Source: Tabrizicola_A aquatica
GTDB lineage: Bacteria > Pseudomonadota > Alphaproteobacteria > Rhodobacterales > Rhodobacteraceae
DNA: 64,000 nt
Strand: one strand, 5' to 3'
NCBI GenBank assembly: GCA_965194375.1
Contig: OZ239428.1
This document shows positions 16,466 to 25,344 of the stretch, one piece after another (within the stretch, counting starts at the first letter, position 1; every line of letters starts with the position of its first letter). A program made the translations under genes and the position numbers. The notes under the pieces are model-generated. The model did no database searches, was not told the origin of the DNA, and saw only the letters and a list, made by a program, of their open reading frames with translations.

Positions 16466-16542
16466 TGGTCGGGGCGAGAGGATTCGAACCCCCGGCCTAC
16501 GGTACCCAAAACCGTCGCGCTACCAGACTGCGCTACGCCCCG
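16466..16542 (-). tRNA. tRNA-Pro (anticodon TGG)
   Basis: The 77-nt gene on the reverse strand begins CGGGGCGTAGCGCAGTCTGG. The anticodon stem ACGGT/ACCGT encloses TTTGGGT with anticodon TGG. The T arm is GGGGGTTCGAATCCTC, the acceptor pairs CGGGGCG with CGCCCCG, and the CCA is encoded. Confidence 0.95.
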
Positions 16543-16582
16543 ACGCGCGCTTCCTAGCTGGCTTTTTCAGGAATGAAAAGGC

Positions 16583-17068
16583 TTAGGGTGCCTCACAAGG
16601 CCAAACGGCAAAATTGGCGGCAACCGCGGGGTGGCGGAGCACGGCACCGGGACCAATTCCCATGCGACTAGCAAGCCCTCCATTGATCTCAAACGCAAAG
16701 GCCACATCCGGGCCACCATCGATCAAGGCCTCGCTCAGCGGCACGGCGTTTTCATGCACCCGAGTCACCAACCCGGCTTGATCGACAAAAAGGATGTCCA
16801 ACGCCAAGGGCGTATCCTTCATCCAAAAGGTCGCATGTTTGGGTTCGGGAAAGACGAAGAGCATGCCAGAGGCCATCGGCATCTTTTCGCGGAACATCAG
16901 CCCGCGCGCGCGCTCATCCGGGTCATCGGCCAATTCGACGGAAAAGCGGTGGACGGTGCCTGCGGTGTTGCGCAGTTCAAGGCTGTCCGGCGCGCATTGT
17001 GCAAAGGCGCTGCCCCCGACCACGGCGGCAGCGCAAACCACATTCAGACCCGCAACGCGCTGTCCCAT
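16583..17068 (-). CDS. DUF192 exported protein
   Basis: This 161-residue protein has a signal peptide (MGQRVAGLNVVCAAAVVGGS, ending AFAQ) followed by a DUF192 domain: the family core ERARGLMFREKMP, GMLFVFPE, FWMKDTPLALDILFVD. The function of DUF192 is not established. The start at 17068 lies 25 bases inside the end of the cold-shock gene, so the two form one transcription unit. Confidence 0.85.
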   Translation of the reverse strand: MGQRVAGLNVVCAAAVVGGSAFAQCAPDSLELRNTAGTVHRFSVELADDPDERARGLMFREKMPMASGMLFVFPEPKHATFWMKDTPLALDILFVDQAGLVTRVHENAVPLSEALIDGGPDVAFAFEINGGLASRMGIGPGAVLRHPAVAANFAVWPCEAP

Positions 17069-17571
17069 GATACAACCTGCACCGCCATACGCCCACGTTT
17101 GCCGTCTACGATGCGCAAACCAACGGCCTCGCCCGCTTGCAGATCGGCAAAGCCAGAATGGCGCAGAACCTCGATATGCACAAACACATCCTCGGCGCGG
17201 CCGAACACATTGGCAAAGCCAAAGCCCTTGCCCTTGTCGAACCACTTGACCCTTGCCGGTTCCACCGGCAGCGCGGCCAAATCTTCCAACGAGCCGTGGA
17301 CCGCGTCGTCCTCCAAGGGGAACGGCGCACCCACCGGCGGCTCGATCTTCAAAACCTCAACCGCCTGAATTCCGCGCTGCGTGCGCTGAACGCTCACCGT
17401 AATGCCAGCCCCGTCGGCAATCGAGCTTTGCCCGAAGTTGCGCAGGATATTGGCATGCAACAGAATGTCCGACGGCTCACCCTCGGCAACGATGAATCCA
17501 AACCCCTTTGAGGGGTCAAACCATTTGACGCGTCCCTGAACGGTGTGCGTCGTACCTTCTTCTTCCATCAT
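17044..17571 (-). CDS. Two-domain cold-shock protein
   Basis: Two cold-shock domains follow each other in 175 residues: VKWFDPSKGFGFIVAE (about 15-30) and VKWFDKGKGFGFANVF (about 107-122), each with RNP-type aromatic residues for binding single-stranded RNA or DNA. Double-domain CSPs of this kind are common in alphaproteobacteria and may act as RNA chaperones. I prefer the ATG at 17571; ATGs at 17601 and 17568 are possible. Confidence 0.88.
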   Translation of the reverse strand: MMEEEGTTHTVQGRVKWFDPSKGFGFIVAEGEPSDILLHANILRNFGQSSIADGAGITVSVQRTQRGIQAVEVLKIEPPVGAPFPLEDDAVHGSLEDLAALPVEPARVKWFDKGKGFGFANVFGRAEDVFVHIEVLRHSGFADLQAGEAVGLRIVDGKRGRMAVQVVSWDSALRV

Positions 17572-17697
17572 AGCCGAGCCGTTTCCCCAGATAGAGCCCA
17601 TCCGTGTGACATGCTCCCAAACCTTTGGCGGTTGCAAGTCAAATCCGCCATTCTTTTGGGCTAACGCGGGGTCTCTTCCGTTCACGAAGCGCGAATT

Positions 17698-18303
17698 TCA
17701 GGGGTTTAACCGCTGCACGTCCCAAGCGTCTTTTGCCGACTTGCGGGTCCAACGAAAGCGGTCATGCAGCCGAAACGCGCCGTCCGCCCAGAACTCAATT
17801 TCCACCGGTTCAATTCGGAACCCACCCCAGAACGGCGGGCGCTTTGGGGTCGGCCCATGGGTCACGGTGATCTTGGCAACATCGGCCATCAAGGCGCCAC
17901 GCGACGACAAGGGCTGCGACTGCTGGCTTGCCCATGCCCCGAGCCGGGATTGCAAGGACCGCGAGTTGTAATAGGCATCAGCCTGCGGTCCCTCCTCACG
18001 GGTGACCGTGCCGCGCACTCGGATCTGGCGGCGGAGCGACTTCCAATGCATCACAAAAGCGGCCTTGCCCGATTGCGTCAGCTCTTGCCCTTTGGCGCTG
18101 CCGTAATTGGTGTAGAACACAAAGGCCGCGTCCTCGATGTCTTTCAACAGCACCATGCGCACATTCGGCAGGCCATCGGCATCCACCGAGGCCAGCGCAA
18201 TCGCGTTGGGGTCATTGGGCTCGCTCGCCTCAGCCTCGCCCAGCCAAGCCCGCGCAATGGCAAAGGGATCCTCGCCCGCAAAAATCCCGCTCCGGTCGCT
18301 CAT
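17698..18303 (-). CDS. pdxH: Pyridoxamine 5'-phosphate oxidase
   Basis: The 201-residue FMN enzyme makes pyridoxal 5'-phosphate, the cofactor used by several enzymes encoded in this window. Family blocks are present: NAIALASVDADGLPNVRMVLLKD, FYTNYGSAKGQEL and the C-terminal RFRWTRKS..WDVQRLNP. It is divergent from fabI, with about 115 bp between them. Confidence 0.95.
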   Translation of the reverse strand: MSDRSGIFAGEDPFAIARAWLGEAEASEPNDPNAIALASVDADGLPNVRMVLLKDIEDAAFVFYTNYGSAKGQELTQSGKAAFVMHWKSLRRQIRVRGTVTREEGPQADAYYNSRSLQSRLGAWASQQSQPLSSRGALMADVAKITVTHGPTPKRPPFWGGFRIEPVEIEFWADGAFRLHDRFRWTRKSAKDAWDVQRLNP

Positions 18304-18418
18304 CTGTCCGCATCCTTATGTTCCCGACGCCGCAGCCCGCCCCGCCCGCACCCTTGCGAGCGGCGGGGCTTTGGCCTATTCGTCTCATTCACAATCAAGG
18401 GTGGGCGGGGAAGACAAA

Positions 18419-19252
18419 ATGTCAACCGGACTGATGGCAGGAAAGCGTGGCCTCATCATGGGGCTGGCCAATGACAAATCGATCGCTTGGGGTATCGCCC
18501 AGCAATTGGCGGCCCATGGCGCAGAAATCGCCTTTTCATATCAAGGCGAAGCGCTGAAGAAGCGGGTCGAACCTTTGGCCGCATCGATTGGGATGAATAC
18601 CTTTGTCGAATGCGATGTCGCAAGCGACGACAGCATCAATGCGCTCTTTGACGAACTGTCGGCCAAATGGGGCAAGATTGATTTCTTGGTTCACGCCATC
18701 GGCTTTGCCGACAAGAACGAACTGCGCGGCCGTTATGTTGACACCTCGCGCGCCGGGTTCGCCATGGCCATGGACATCTCGGTCTATTCCTTCACCGCCG
18801 TCTGCCAGCGCGCCGCCGCCATGATGCCCGAAGGGGGCAGCCTTTTGACCCTCACCTATTACGGCGCCGAAAAGGTCATGCCGCATTACAACGTGATGGG
18901 CGTGGCCAAGGCCGGGCTTGAGGCGTCGGTCAAATATCTGGCCGAAGACCTTGGCAAAGACGGCATCCGTGTGAACGCCATTTCCGCCGGCCCGATCAAG
19001 ACACTTGCCGCCTCTGGCATCGGCGATTTCCGCTATATCATGCGCTGGAATGAGTTGAACTCGCCCTTGCGCCGCAACGTGACCCAAGACGAGGTTGGTA
19101 AGGCCGCGCTTTATCTGCTCTCCGATCTGGGCTCCGGCACCACGGGCGAAAACTTGCATGTGGATGCCGGCTATCATGCGGTCGGCATGAAGGCTGTGGA
19201 TGCGCCGGATATCGATGTGGTCACCGCCAAAGCCCAAAAGGGTGAGGCATGA
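18419..19252 (+). CDS. fabI: Enoyl-[acyl-carrier-protein] reductase (NADH)
   Basis: The 277-residue short-chain-dehydrogenase-fold enzyme reduces trans-2-enoyl-ACP in fatty acid elongation. The N-terminal GLANDKSIAWGIA binds NADH; the catalytic Tyr-x6-Lys pair is in HYNVMGVAKAGLE, and SAGPIKTLAASGI is typical of FabI. The start at 18419 gives normal length; the frame is open upstream but is not coding there. Its stop overlaps the next start by four bases. Confidence 0.95.
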   Translation: MSTGLMAGKRGLIMGLANDKSIAWGIAQQLAAHGAEIAFSYQGEALKKRVEPLAASIGMNTFVECDVASDDSINALFDELSAKWGKIDFLVHAIGFADKNELRGRYVDTSRAGFAMAMDISVYSFTAVCQRAAAMMPEGGSLLTLTYYGAEKVMPHYNVMGVAKAGLEASVKYLAEDLGKDGIRVNAISAGPIKTLAASGIGDFRYIMRWNELNSPLRRNVTQDEVGKAALYLLSDLGSGTTGENLHVDAGYHAVGMKAVDAPDIDVVTAKAQKGEA

Positions 19253-19863
19253 CACTTGCCGCCTTCACGGCAGCTTGGTTTTTGCACTTGATCGCCGCCG
19301 CAAGCCCGGGGCCTGCCGTGTTAATGGCCGCCCGCACCGGCGTGCGCGAGGGCTTTCGAACCGGGGCTTGGCTTGCCGTAGGCATCGGCATCGGCGCGGT
19401 GTTTTGGGCCGTGGCAGCGTTGTTTGGGCTTGCCATACTGTTCAAGGCGGCCCCTGCCCTCCTGTGGGGATACAAGATTGCGGGCGGTATGTTTCTGTGC
19501 TGGATTGCGTGGCACATGTGGCGCCACGCAACGGACCCTTTGGTTATGGATGCAGAAGGCCAGACACCCCGCTCGGCACAGTCGGCGTTTCGCTTGGGGG
19601 TGGTGACGCAACTGTCAAACCCGAAACCGGCAGTCTTCTTTGGGGCCGTGTTTGTGGGCACCGTGCCACCGGGCACAACATTGCCTTGGATTGGCCTGTT
19701 GCTGATCGCGATCTTTCTGAACGAACTGATCTGCAATATTGTCGTCGCGCGTGCGTTTTCCTTTGACGGCCCACGTCGGGCCTATGCCCGCCTGAAAACC
19801 GGAATTGACCGGAGTTTTGGCGGTATCCTCGCCCTGTTGGGTGTCAAAATAGCTGCAACTTGA
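19249..19863 (+). CDS. LysE-family amino-acid exporter
   Basis: The 204-residue inner-membrane protein has about six hydrophobic segments and the LysE/RhtB opening pattern (AASPGPAVLMAARTGVREGFRTG). Relatives export lysine, homoserine or threonine; the substrate is not evident. It overlaps fabI by ATGA and is probably co-translated. Confidence 0.88.
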   Translation: MTLAAFTAAWFLHLIAAASPGPAVLMAARTGVREGFRTGAWLAVGIGIGAVFWAVAALFGLAILFKAAPALLWGYKIAGGMFLCWIAWHMWRHATDPLVMDAEGQTPRSAQSAFRLGVVTQLSNPKPAVFFGAVFVGTVPPGTTLPWIGLLLIAIFLNELICNIVVARAFSFDGPRRAYARLKTGIDRSFGGILALLGVKIAAT

Positions 19864-19875
19864 ACGGAGCCTGCC

Positions 19876-20397
19876 ATGAATGACCGTCTGCCCCACGAAA
19901 AAGGCTTTCACGTCTCTTGGGACCAGATCCACCGCGATGCCCGCGCGCTGGCGTGGCGGCTGGATGGCAAGGGTCCGGGCGAGGGCGGCACGTGGAAGGC
20001 TGTGGTCGGCATCACCCGTGGTGGCCTTGTGCCCGCGATGATCGTCAGCCGCGAGTTGGACATCCGGGTGGTCGACACCATCTCGGTGAAATCCTATCAC
20101 GCCGGCGGCGGGGCCGCCGATCAGCGCCAAGAGGCGATGGTCATCAAATCCCCGCAGGCCGATCTGATGGGCGACGGCACTGGCGTCTTGATCGTCGATG
20201 ATCTGGTCGACAGCGGCAAGACGCTGGAACTGGTGCGCAGCCTGTATCCCAAGGCGCATTTCGCCACGGTCTATGCCAAACCCAGCGGCAAGCCGATGGT
20301 GGACAGCTATATCACCGAGGTGAGCCAGGACACATGGATCTTCTTCCCGTGGGATATGGCGCTGCAATACGTGCAGCCCTTCCGCGGCAAGGACTGA
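19876..20397 (+). CDS. gpt: Xanthine-guanine phosphoribosyltransferase
   Basis: The 173-residue type I phosphoribosyltransferase salvages guanine and xanthine to nucleotides. The PRPP-binding loop GVLIVDDLVDSGKT and the early VVGITRGGLVPA segment are clear. ACGGAG lies upstream of the ATG. It follows the exporter gene by 12 bases. Confidence 0.9.
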   Translation: MNDRLPHEKGFHVSWDQIHRDARALAWRLDGKGPGEGGTWKAVVGITRGGLVPAMIVSRELDIRVVDTISVKSYHAGGGAADQRQEAMVIKSPQADLMGDGTGVLIVDDLVDSGKTLELVRSLYPKAHFATVYAKPSGKPMVDSYITEVSQDTWIFFPWDMALQYVQPFRGKD

Positions 20398-20400
20398 TCC

Positions 20401-20436
20401 CTCCTCGGGCGCCTTCGGCTTCTCGTCGAGGGGCGC
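20401..20436. repeat. Extragenic repeat, CTCCTCGGGCGC family
   Basis: CTCCTCGGGCGC...CTCGTCGAGGGG has a near copy at 58959-58995 and a reversed, diverged copy at 38431-38470. Inner palindromic parts would form hairpins after gpt. Confidence 0.6.
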
Positions 20437-20479
20437 CTTCGCGAAGAGCGGCGCAGCCGACGATGAGCAAGGACATAAG

Positions 20480-21658
20480 ATGACCCACCCCCTGAACCCC
20501 GCCATGGCCGCCACATTTGCCCCGCCCGTCATGGAGGCGCGGCGCTGGTTGACCGGGGTCACCTTCTCGCCAGAACGCCCGCTCATCAACGTCAGCCAAG
20601 CGGCCCCGGTGGAGAGCCCGCCCTTGGGTCTGCGCCAGACCATCGCGGATGCGGCGCTGAACAATCCTGACGCCCATCTTTACGGCCCCGTGCTGGGCCT
20701 GCCGGCCCTGCGCGCCGAGATTGCATCACAATGGTCGGCCGCTTATGGCGGCGCCATCCAACCCGATCAGGTCGCCATCACCCAAGGCTGCAATCAGGCT
20801 TTCTGCGCTGTCATGGCCACGCTGGCTGGCGCCGGGGATGAGGTGATCTTGCCGACCCCGTGGTATTTCAACCACAAAATGTGGCTCGACATGCAGGGCG
20901 TCAAAACCGTGCCCCTGCCCGCCGGGCCCGGCCTGATCCCCTTGGCCGAAGATGCCGCCAAGCTGATCACCGAGCGCACCCGCGCCATCGTTCTGGTCTC
21001 GCCCAACAACCCCGGCGGCAGTGAATACCCCGCGGAAACGCTCACCGCCTTCCACGCCCTGGCCCGCCGCCACGGCCTTGCCCTGATCGTGGACGAGACC
21101 TATCGCGATTTCGACAGCCGGTCCGGTCGCCCGCATGAACTCTTCACCGATCCGGACTGGGCGCGCGACTTCATCCACCTTTACTCCTTCTCGAAAACCT
21201 ACCGCCTCACCGGCCACCGCGTGGGCGCGGTTGTCGCAGGCGCTGACCGTCTGGCCGAGATTGAAAAGTTCCTCGACACCGTCGCCATCTGCCCCAGCCA
21301 ATTGGGCCAGATCGGCGCGCTTTGGGGCATGCAGAACCTGTCGCAATGGGTTGCAGGCGAGCGGGCCGAAATTCTCGCCCGCCGCGCGGCGATGGAGGGT
21401 GGTTTCTCTGCCCTGCCCGACTGGAAGCTTCTGGGCTGTGGCGCCTATTTCGCCTATGTCGAACACCCCTTCCCGCTCGCCTCGGATGCGCTGTGCAAAC
21501 GGCTGGTGGCAGAAGCTGGCATCCTGATGTTGCCCGGCACGATGTTCCAGCCCGAAGGGTCTGAGGCCGGGAAACGCCAGATCCGCATCGCCTTTGCCAA
21601 TGCCGATGCGGCCGGGATCGCGGAAATGTTCCGCCGTTTGGCGGCGTGGCGGGCCTAA
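20480..21658 (+). CDS. Class I/II PLP aminotransferase
   Basis: This 392-residue fold-type I aminotransferase has SPNNPGGSEYP and the PLP lysine in YSFSKTYRLTGHRVG, with the downstream conserved arginine in RQIRIAFAN. Such enzymes use aspartate, aromatic or branched-chain amino acids; the exact substrate cannot be read from the sequence. It stands alone between repeat DNA and the foldase gene. Confidence 0.88.
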   Translation: MTHPLNPAMAATFAPPVMEARRWLTGVTFSPERPLINVSQAAPVESPPLGLRQTIADAALNNPDAHLYGPVLGLPALRAEIASQWSAAYGGAIQPDQVAITQGCNQAFCAVMATLAGAGDEVILPTPWYFNHKMWLDMQGVKTVPLPAGPGLIPLAEDAAKLITERTRAIVLVSPNNPGGSEYPAETLTAFHALARRHGLALIVDETYRDFDSRSGRPHELFTDPDWARDFIHLYSFSKTYRLTGHRVGAVVAGADRLAEIEKFLDTVAICPSQLGQIGALWGMQNLSQWVAGERAEILARRAAMEGGFSALPDWKLLGCGAYFAYVEHPFPLASDALCKRLVAEAGILMLPGTMFQPEGSEAGKRQIRIAFANADAAGIAEMFRRLAAWRA

Positions 21659-21734
21659 GCCCATCTTGCCCCCTCGCCCTTGACCCCTTAGACAGTCTTG
21701 CAATTCATTCATCCCCTCAGGGAAAGCCATACCG

Positions 21735-23621
21735 ATGTCAAAAGCGCCGCAATCCACCGATCACGACGACACCCCGCGCAAAAAGAAGGGCGGCAGAAGC
21801 CTTGTGGTCTGGGTTTTGGTCGCCATGCTGATCGCGGGTCTCAGCGGCTTTGGGGTTGAAAACTTCGGCGGCGCGACGGCCAAGATCGGCCGCGTCGGCG
21901 AGATCGAGATTGAAGCGAATGACTATGCCCGCGAAATGCAGGGCCAAATCAACACCCTGACGCGGCAGTTTGGCGCCCCGGTGTCCATGGCCGATGCACG
22001 TAGCTTCGGCGTTGACCGCCAAGTGTTGGCAGGCCTTGTCAACCGCGCCGCCCTCGACAATGAGGCCGCCCGGTTGGGCCTGTCGGTCGGGGATGCCACG
22101 GTGGCCGCCGAACTTGGTAAAATCTCGGCCTTCCAAGGCATCAGCGGCACATTTGACCGCGAGGCCTATGCCCTGACCTTGCAGCAAAACGGCACCAACG
22201 AAGCCGCGTTTGAGGCCAACCTGCGCCGCGACGTGGCGCGCGCGCTCTTGACAGGGGCTGTGGCGGGTGGCGTGGTCTCGCCCGCGCCGCTGACCGATAC
22301 GCTGGTTGCTTACGCGGGCGAAAAGCGCGGCTTCAGCCTTTTGGTGCTTGACGACACTGCGCTGGAGGCCCCGCTTGCCGCACCGACCCCAGCCGAAGTG
22401 CAAGCCCATTACGACGCCAATATCGCCACTTACACCCGCCCCGAGGCCAAGCGCGTCGAATACGCGGCCCTCTTGCCCGAAACGCTCGCGGCCAACATGG
22501 AAGTGCCCGAGGATGAGGTGCAAAAGGCCTATGACGCGCGCCTTTCTGAATTCATGATCCCCGAAAAGCGCCTTGTCGAACGGCTGGTCTACCCCGACGA
22601 AGCCGCAGCCCTTGCAGCCAAGGCTCGGCTTGACCAAGGCACGAGCTTTGACGATCTGGTGGCCGAACGCGGCCTGACCTTGGAAAATGTCGACCTTGGC
22701 GATGTCACCCGCGAAGAGCTTGAGGGCGCAGCCGATGCCGTGTTCGCCCTGACCGAACCTGGCACCGTCGGCCCCTTGCCCTCGGCTTTGGGCCCAGCCC
22801 TTTACCGGATGAACGCCATCTTGGCCGCGCAGGAAACCACGCTTGAGGCCGCGCGGCCGGAACTGCTGCTAATCCTGCAGACCGAAGCTGCGGCGCGCGC
22901 CATTGCCGACAAGGTCGAGGCGATTGATGACGCCTTGGCCGGCGGGGCCACGCTGCAGGATCTGTCCACCGAATTCGGCATGACCCTTGCCAGCACCGAC
23001 TATGCCGCCGGTGCCGAGGACAATGACGCCATCACTGGCTACACCGCCTTTCGCAGCGCGGCCGATGCGCTAGCCGAGGGCGACTTCCCCGAGGCGATCC
23101 TTTTGGAAGATGGCGGCCTCGTCGCCATGCAGCTTGTCGAAATCCTGCCGCCAAGCCCGGTTCCCTTGGATAAGATCACCGACAAGGTAACCGAGGCGAC
23201 CCGCGCCGAGGCGCTGGCCCGCGCGCTGGCGGCCAAAGCTGCCGCCGCCAAGACTGCCGTCGAGGCAGGTGCGGCATTAGAGAGCCAAGGCACTGTCACC
23301 GCTGTCGCCCCGACCGATCGTCAGGCCACGCTGGATGTTGGCCCTGCGGTTGTCTTGGAGACCGCCTTCCAAATGCAACCGGGCGAAATCCGGGTGATTG
23401 AGGCGGGCAGTTTTGTGGCGCTCTTGCGCCTTGACAGCATCACCGCCGCCGAGGTCACCAGCGAGGAAGGCCAAGAGATGCAGGACGCTATCCGCCAGAA
23501 CCTTGACCGCTCCATCGCCGAAGATATGGCCGCCCTGTTCACCGCCACCGTTGGCCAACAGGCTGGCATCGCGCTTGATCAGGCCGTGATCGACGCGGTC
23601 AACACCCAGCTTGGCAATTGA
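21735..23621 (+). CDS. PpiD/SurA-like periplasmic foldase
   Basis: This 628-residue protein has a short cytoplasmic basic N-terminus, one membrane anchor (about 22-42, SLVVWVLVAMLIAGL), a SurA-type N-terminal chaperone domain and a parvulin-like peptidyl-prolyl isomerase region (about 260-370), with a helical C-terminus. It resembles PpiD, which helps outer-membrane and secreted proteins fold as they leave the Sec channel. The parvulin core is diverged, so isomerase activity is uncertain. trpE starts nine bases after its stop. Confidence 0.85.
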   Translation: MSKAPQSTDHDDTPRKKKGGRSLVVWVLVAMLIAGLSGFGVENFGGATAKIGRVGEIEIEANDYAREMQGQINTLTRQFGAPVSMADARSFGVDRQVLAGLVNRAALDNEAARLGLSVGDATVAAELGKISAFQGISGTFDREAYALTLQQNGTNEAAFEANLRRDVARALLTGAVAGGVVSPAPLTDTLVAYAGEKRGFSLLVLDDTALEAPLAAPTPAEVQAHYDANIATYTRPEAKRVEYAALLPETLAANMEVPEDEVQKAYDARLSEFMIPEKRLVERLVYPDEAAALAAKARLDQGTSFDDLVAERGLTLENVDLGDVTREELEGAADAVFALTEPGTVGPLPSALGPALYRMNAILAAQETTLEAARPELLLILQTEAAARAIADKVEAIDDALAGGATLQDLSTEFGMTLASTDYAAGAEDNDAITGYTAFRSAADALAEGDFPEAILLEDGGLVAMQLVEILPPSPVPLDKITDKVTEATRAEALARALAAKAAAAKTAVEAGAALESQGTVTAVAPTDRQATLDVGPAVVLETAFQMQPGEIRVIEAGSFVALLRLDSITAAEVTSEEGQEMQDAIRQNLDRSIAEDMAALFTATVGQQAGIALDQAVIDAVNTQLGN

Positions 23622-23630
23622 GGGCTCTTA

Positions 23631-25139
23631 ATGCGCCTAGAACCCAGCTTCGAAGCCTTTGAGACAGCCTGGGAGCAAGGGCACAACCAACTGGTCTATG
23701 CCCGGCTGGCTGCCGATCTGGATACGCCCGTCAGCCTGATGCTGAAACTGGCCGAGGCGCGCACCGATACGTTCATGCTGGAATCGGTCACCGGCGGTGA
23801 GGTGCGGGGCCGCTATTCCATCGTCGGTATGAAGCCTGATCTGATCTGGCACTGCCACGGCACCCAAAGCCGCATCAACCGCGAGGCGCGCTTTGACAAG
23901 GCTGCCTTCACCGATCTGGCTGGCCACCCGCTTGAGACGCTGCGCGCGCTTTTGGCCGAGTGCCGCATCGATTTGCCCGAAGGGCTGCCCGCCGTCTCGG
24001 CCGGGCTGTTTGGCTATCTCGGCTATGACATGATCCGTCTGGTTGAAACCCTGCCAAATGTGAACCCCGACCCATTGGGCCTGCCTGATGCGGTCTTGAT
24101 GCGCCCCTCGGTCGTGGCGGTGCTCGATGGGGTCAAGGGCGAGGTGACACTCGTGGCCCCAGCTTGGGTTGCCTCCGGCCTCTCCGCGCGCGCGGCCTAT
24201 GCTCAAGCGGCGGAACGGGTGATGGATGCGCTGCGCGACCTTGACCGCGCGCCCGCCGCCCCCCGCGATCTGGGTGAGGCCGCGCAGGTCGGCGAGATGC
24301 AATCGAATTTCACCCATGACGGCTACAAGGCCGCGGTGGAAAAGGCCAAGGACTATATCCGCGCGGGTGACATCTTTCAGGTCGTCCCCTCACAGCGCTG
24401 GAAACAGCGCTTTGAACTGCCCCCCTTCGCGCTCTACCGCTCACTGCGGCGCACCAACCCCTCGCCCTTCATGTTCTTCTTCAACTTTGGTGGCTTTCAG
24501 GTGGTGGGCGCCTCGCCCGAAATACTCGTCCGTCTGCGCGACGGCGAAGTGACGGTCCGCCCCATCGCCGGAACCCGCAAGCGCGGCGCGACACCCGAAG
24601 AGGACAAGGCACTTGAGGCCGATCTTCTGGCCGACCCGAAAGAACGCGCCGAACATCTCATGCTCTTGGATCTGGGGCGCAACGACGTGGGCCGCGTCGC
24701 CCGCCTTGGCACTGTGCGCCCGACCGAGACCTTCATCATCGAACGCTATTCCCACGTCATGCATATCGTGTCGAACGTGGTTGGCGAAATCGCCGAAGGC
24801 GAGGACGCACTGTCGGCCCTCCTCGCGGGCCTGCCCGCCGGCACCGTCTCGGGCGCGCCCAAAGTGCGCGCGATGGAAATCATCGACGAGCTGGAGCCCG
24901 AAAAGCGCGGCGTCTACGGCGGCGGCGTGGGCTATTTCGCCTGCAACGGCGAGATGGACTTCTGCATCGCGCTGCGCACGGCGGTGGTCAAGGATGAAAC
25001 GCTGTACATTCAGGCCGGCGGTGGCGTGGTTTATGACAGCGACCCCGAGGCCGAGTATCAGGAAACCGTGAACAAATCCGGAGCCCTGCGCCGCGCCGCC
25101 GAAGATGCGGGCCTTTTCACCCGTCGTGGCAACGGCTGA
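23631..25139 (+). CDS. trpE: Anthranilate synthase component I
   Basis: The 502-residue chorismate-utilising enzyme makes anthranilate from chorismate with glutamine-derived ammonia from TrpG. The N-terminal LLESVTGGE-type region appears as MLESVTGGEVRGRYS. The C-terminal catalytic block includes FQVVPSQRW, PIAGTRKRG, DLGRNDVGRV and GAPKVRAMEIIDELEP. It is separated from trpG by a reverse-strand gene. Only nine bases precede it, leaving no room for a classic leader-peptide attenuator. Confidence 0.96.
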   Translation: MRLEPSFEAFETAWEQGHNQLVYARLAADLDTPVSLMLKLAEARTDTFMLESVTGGEVRGRYSIVGMKPDLIWHCHGTQSRINREARFDKAAFTDLAGHPLETLRALLAECRIDLPEGLPAVSAGLFGYLGYDMIRLVETLPNVNPDPLGLPDAVLMRPSVVAVLDGVKGEVTLVAPAWVASGLSARAAYAQAAERVMDALRDLDRAPAAPRDLGEAAQVGEMQSNFTHDGYKAAVEKAKDYIRAGDIFQVVPSQRWKQRFELPPFALYRSLRRTNPSPFMFFFNFGGFQVVGASPEILVRLRDGEVTVRPIAGTRKRGATPEEDKALEADLLADPKERAEHLMLLDLGRNDVGRVARLGTVRPTETFIIERYSHVMHIVSNVVGEIAEGEDALSALLAGLPAGTVSGAPKVRAMEIIDELEPEKRGVYGGGVGYFACNGEMDFCIALRTAVVKDETLYIQAGGGVVYDSDPEAEYQETVNKSGALRRAAEDAGLFTRRGNG

Positions 25140-25217
25140 CCCCGCAAACCTGTCAGACTCGCAAAGCTGCCTGAGGGTCCGCGCTTGGCCAGCGCTTGGG
25201 GGCCAGCCCCCAAACCC

Positions 25218-25316
25218 CCGGAGTATTTCAAAAGGCGCAAATCCAAAGCAGGCCCAACATTATTGGCTTGCGCCTTGCCAAATACTCCCGGGGGTCCGGG
25301 GGCTGGCGGCCCCCGG
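25218..25316. repeat. Inverted pair of GGAGTATTT extragenic repeats
   Basis: CCGGAGTATTTCAAAAGGCG (to CAAATCC) is followed by its diverged reverse complement (GGCTTGCGCCTTGCCAAATA, CTCCCG), then a G/C-rich hairpin. The same paired layout appears at 41597-41670 and a single unit at 50503-50531. It lies between the convergent trpE and yibQ-like genes and could terminate both. Confidence 0.7.
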
Positions 25317-25344
25317 GGGTTGGGCACAGGTCAAACGCCACAAA

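Noticed and set aside
23622..23630. trp leader-peptide attenuator
   Set aside because: Only nine bases separate the foldase stop from trpE, and nothing before trpG shows tandem Trp codons with alternative hairpins.
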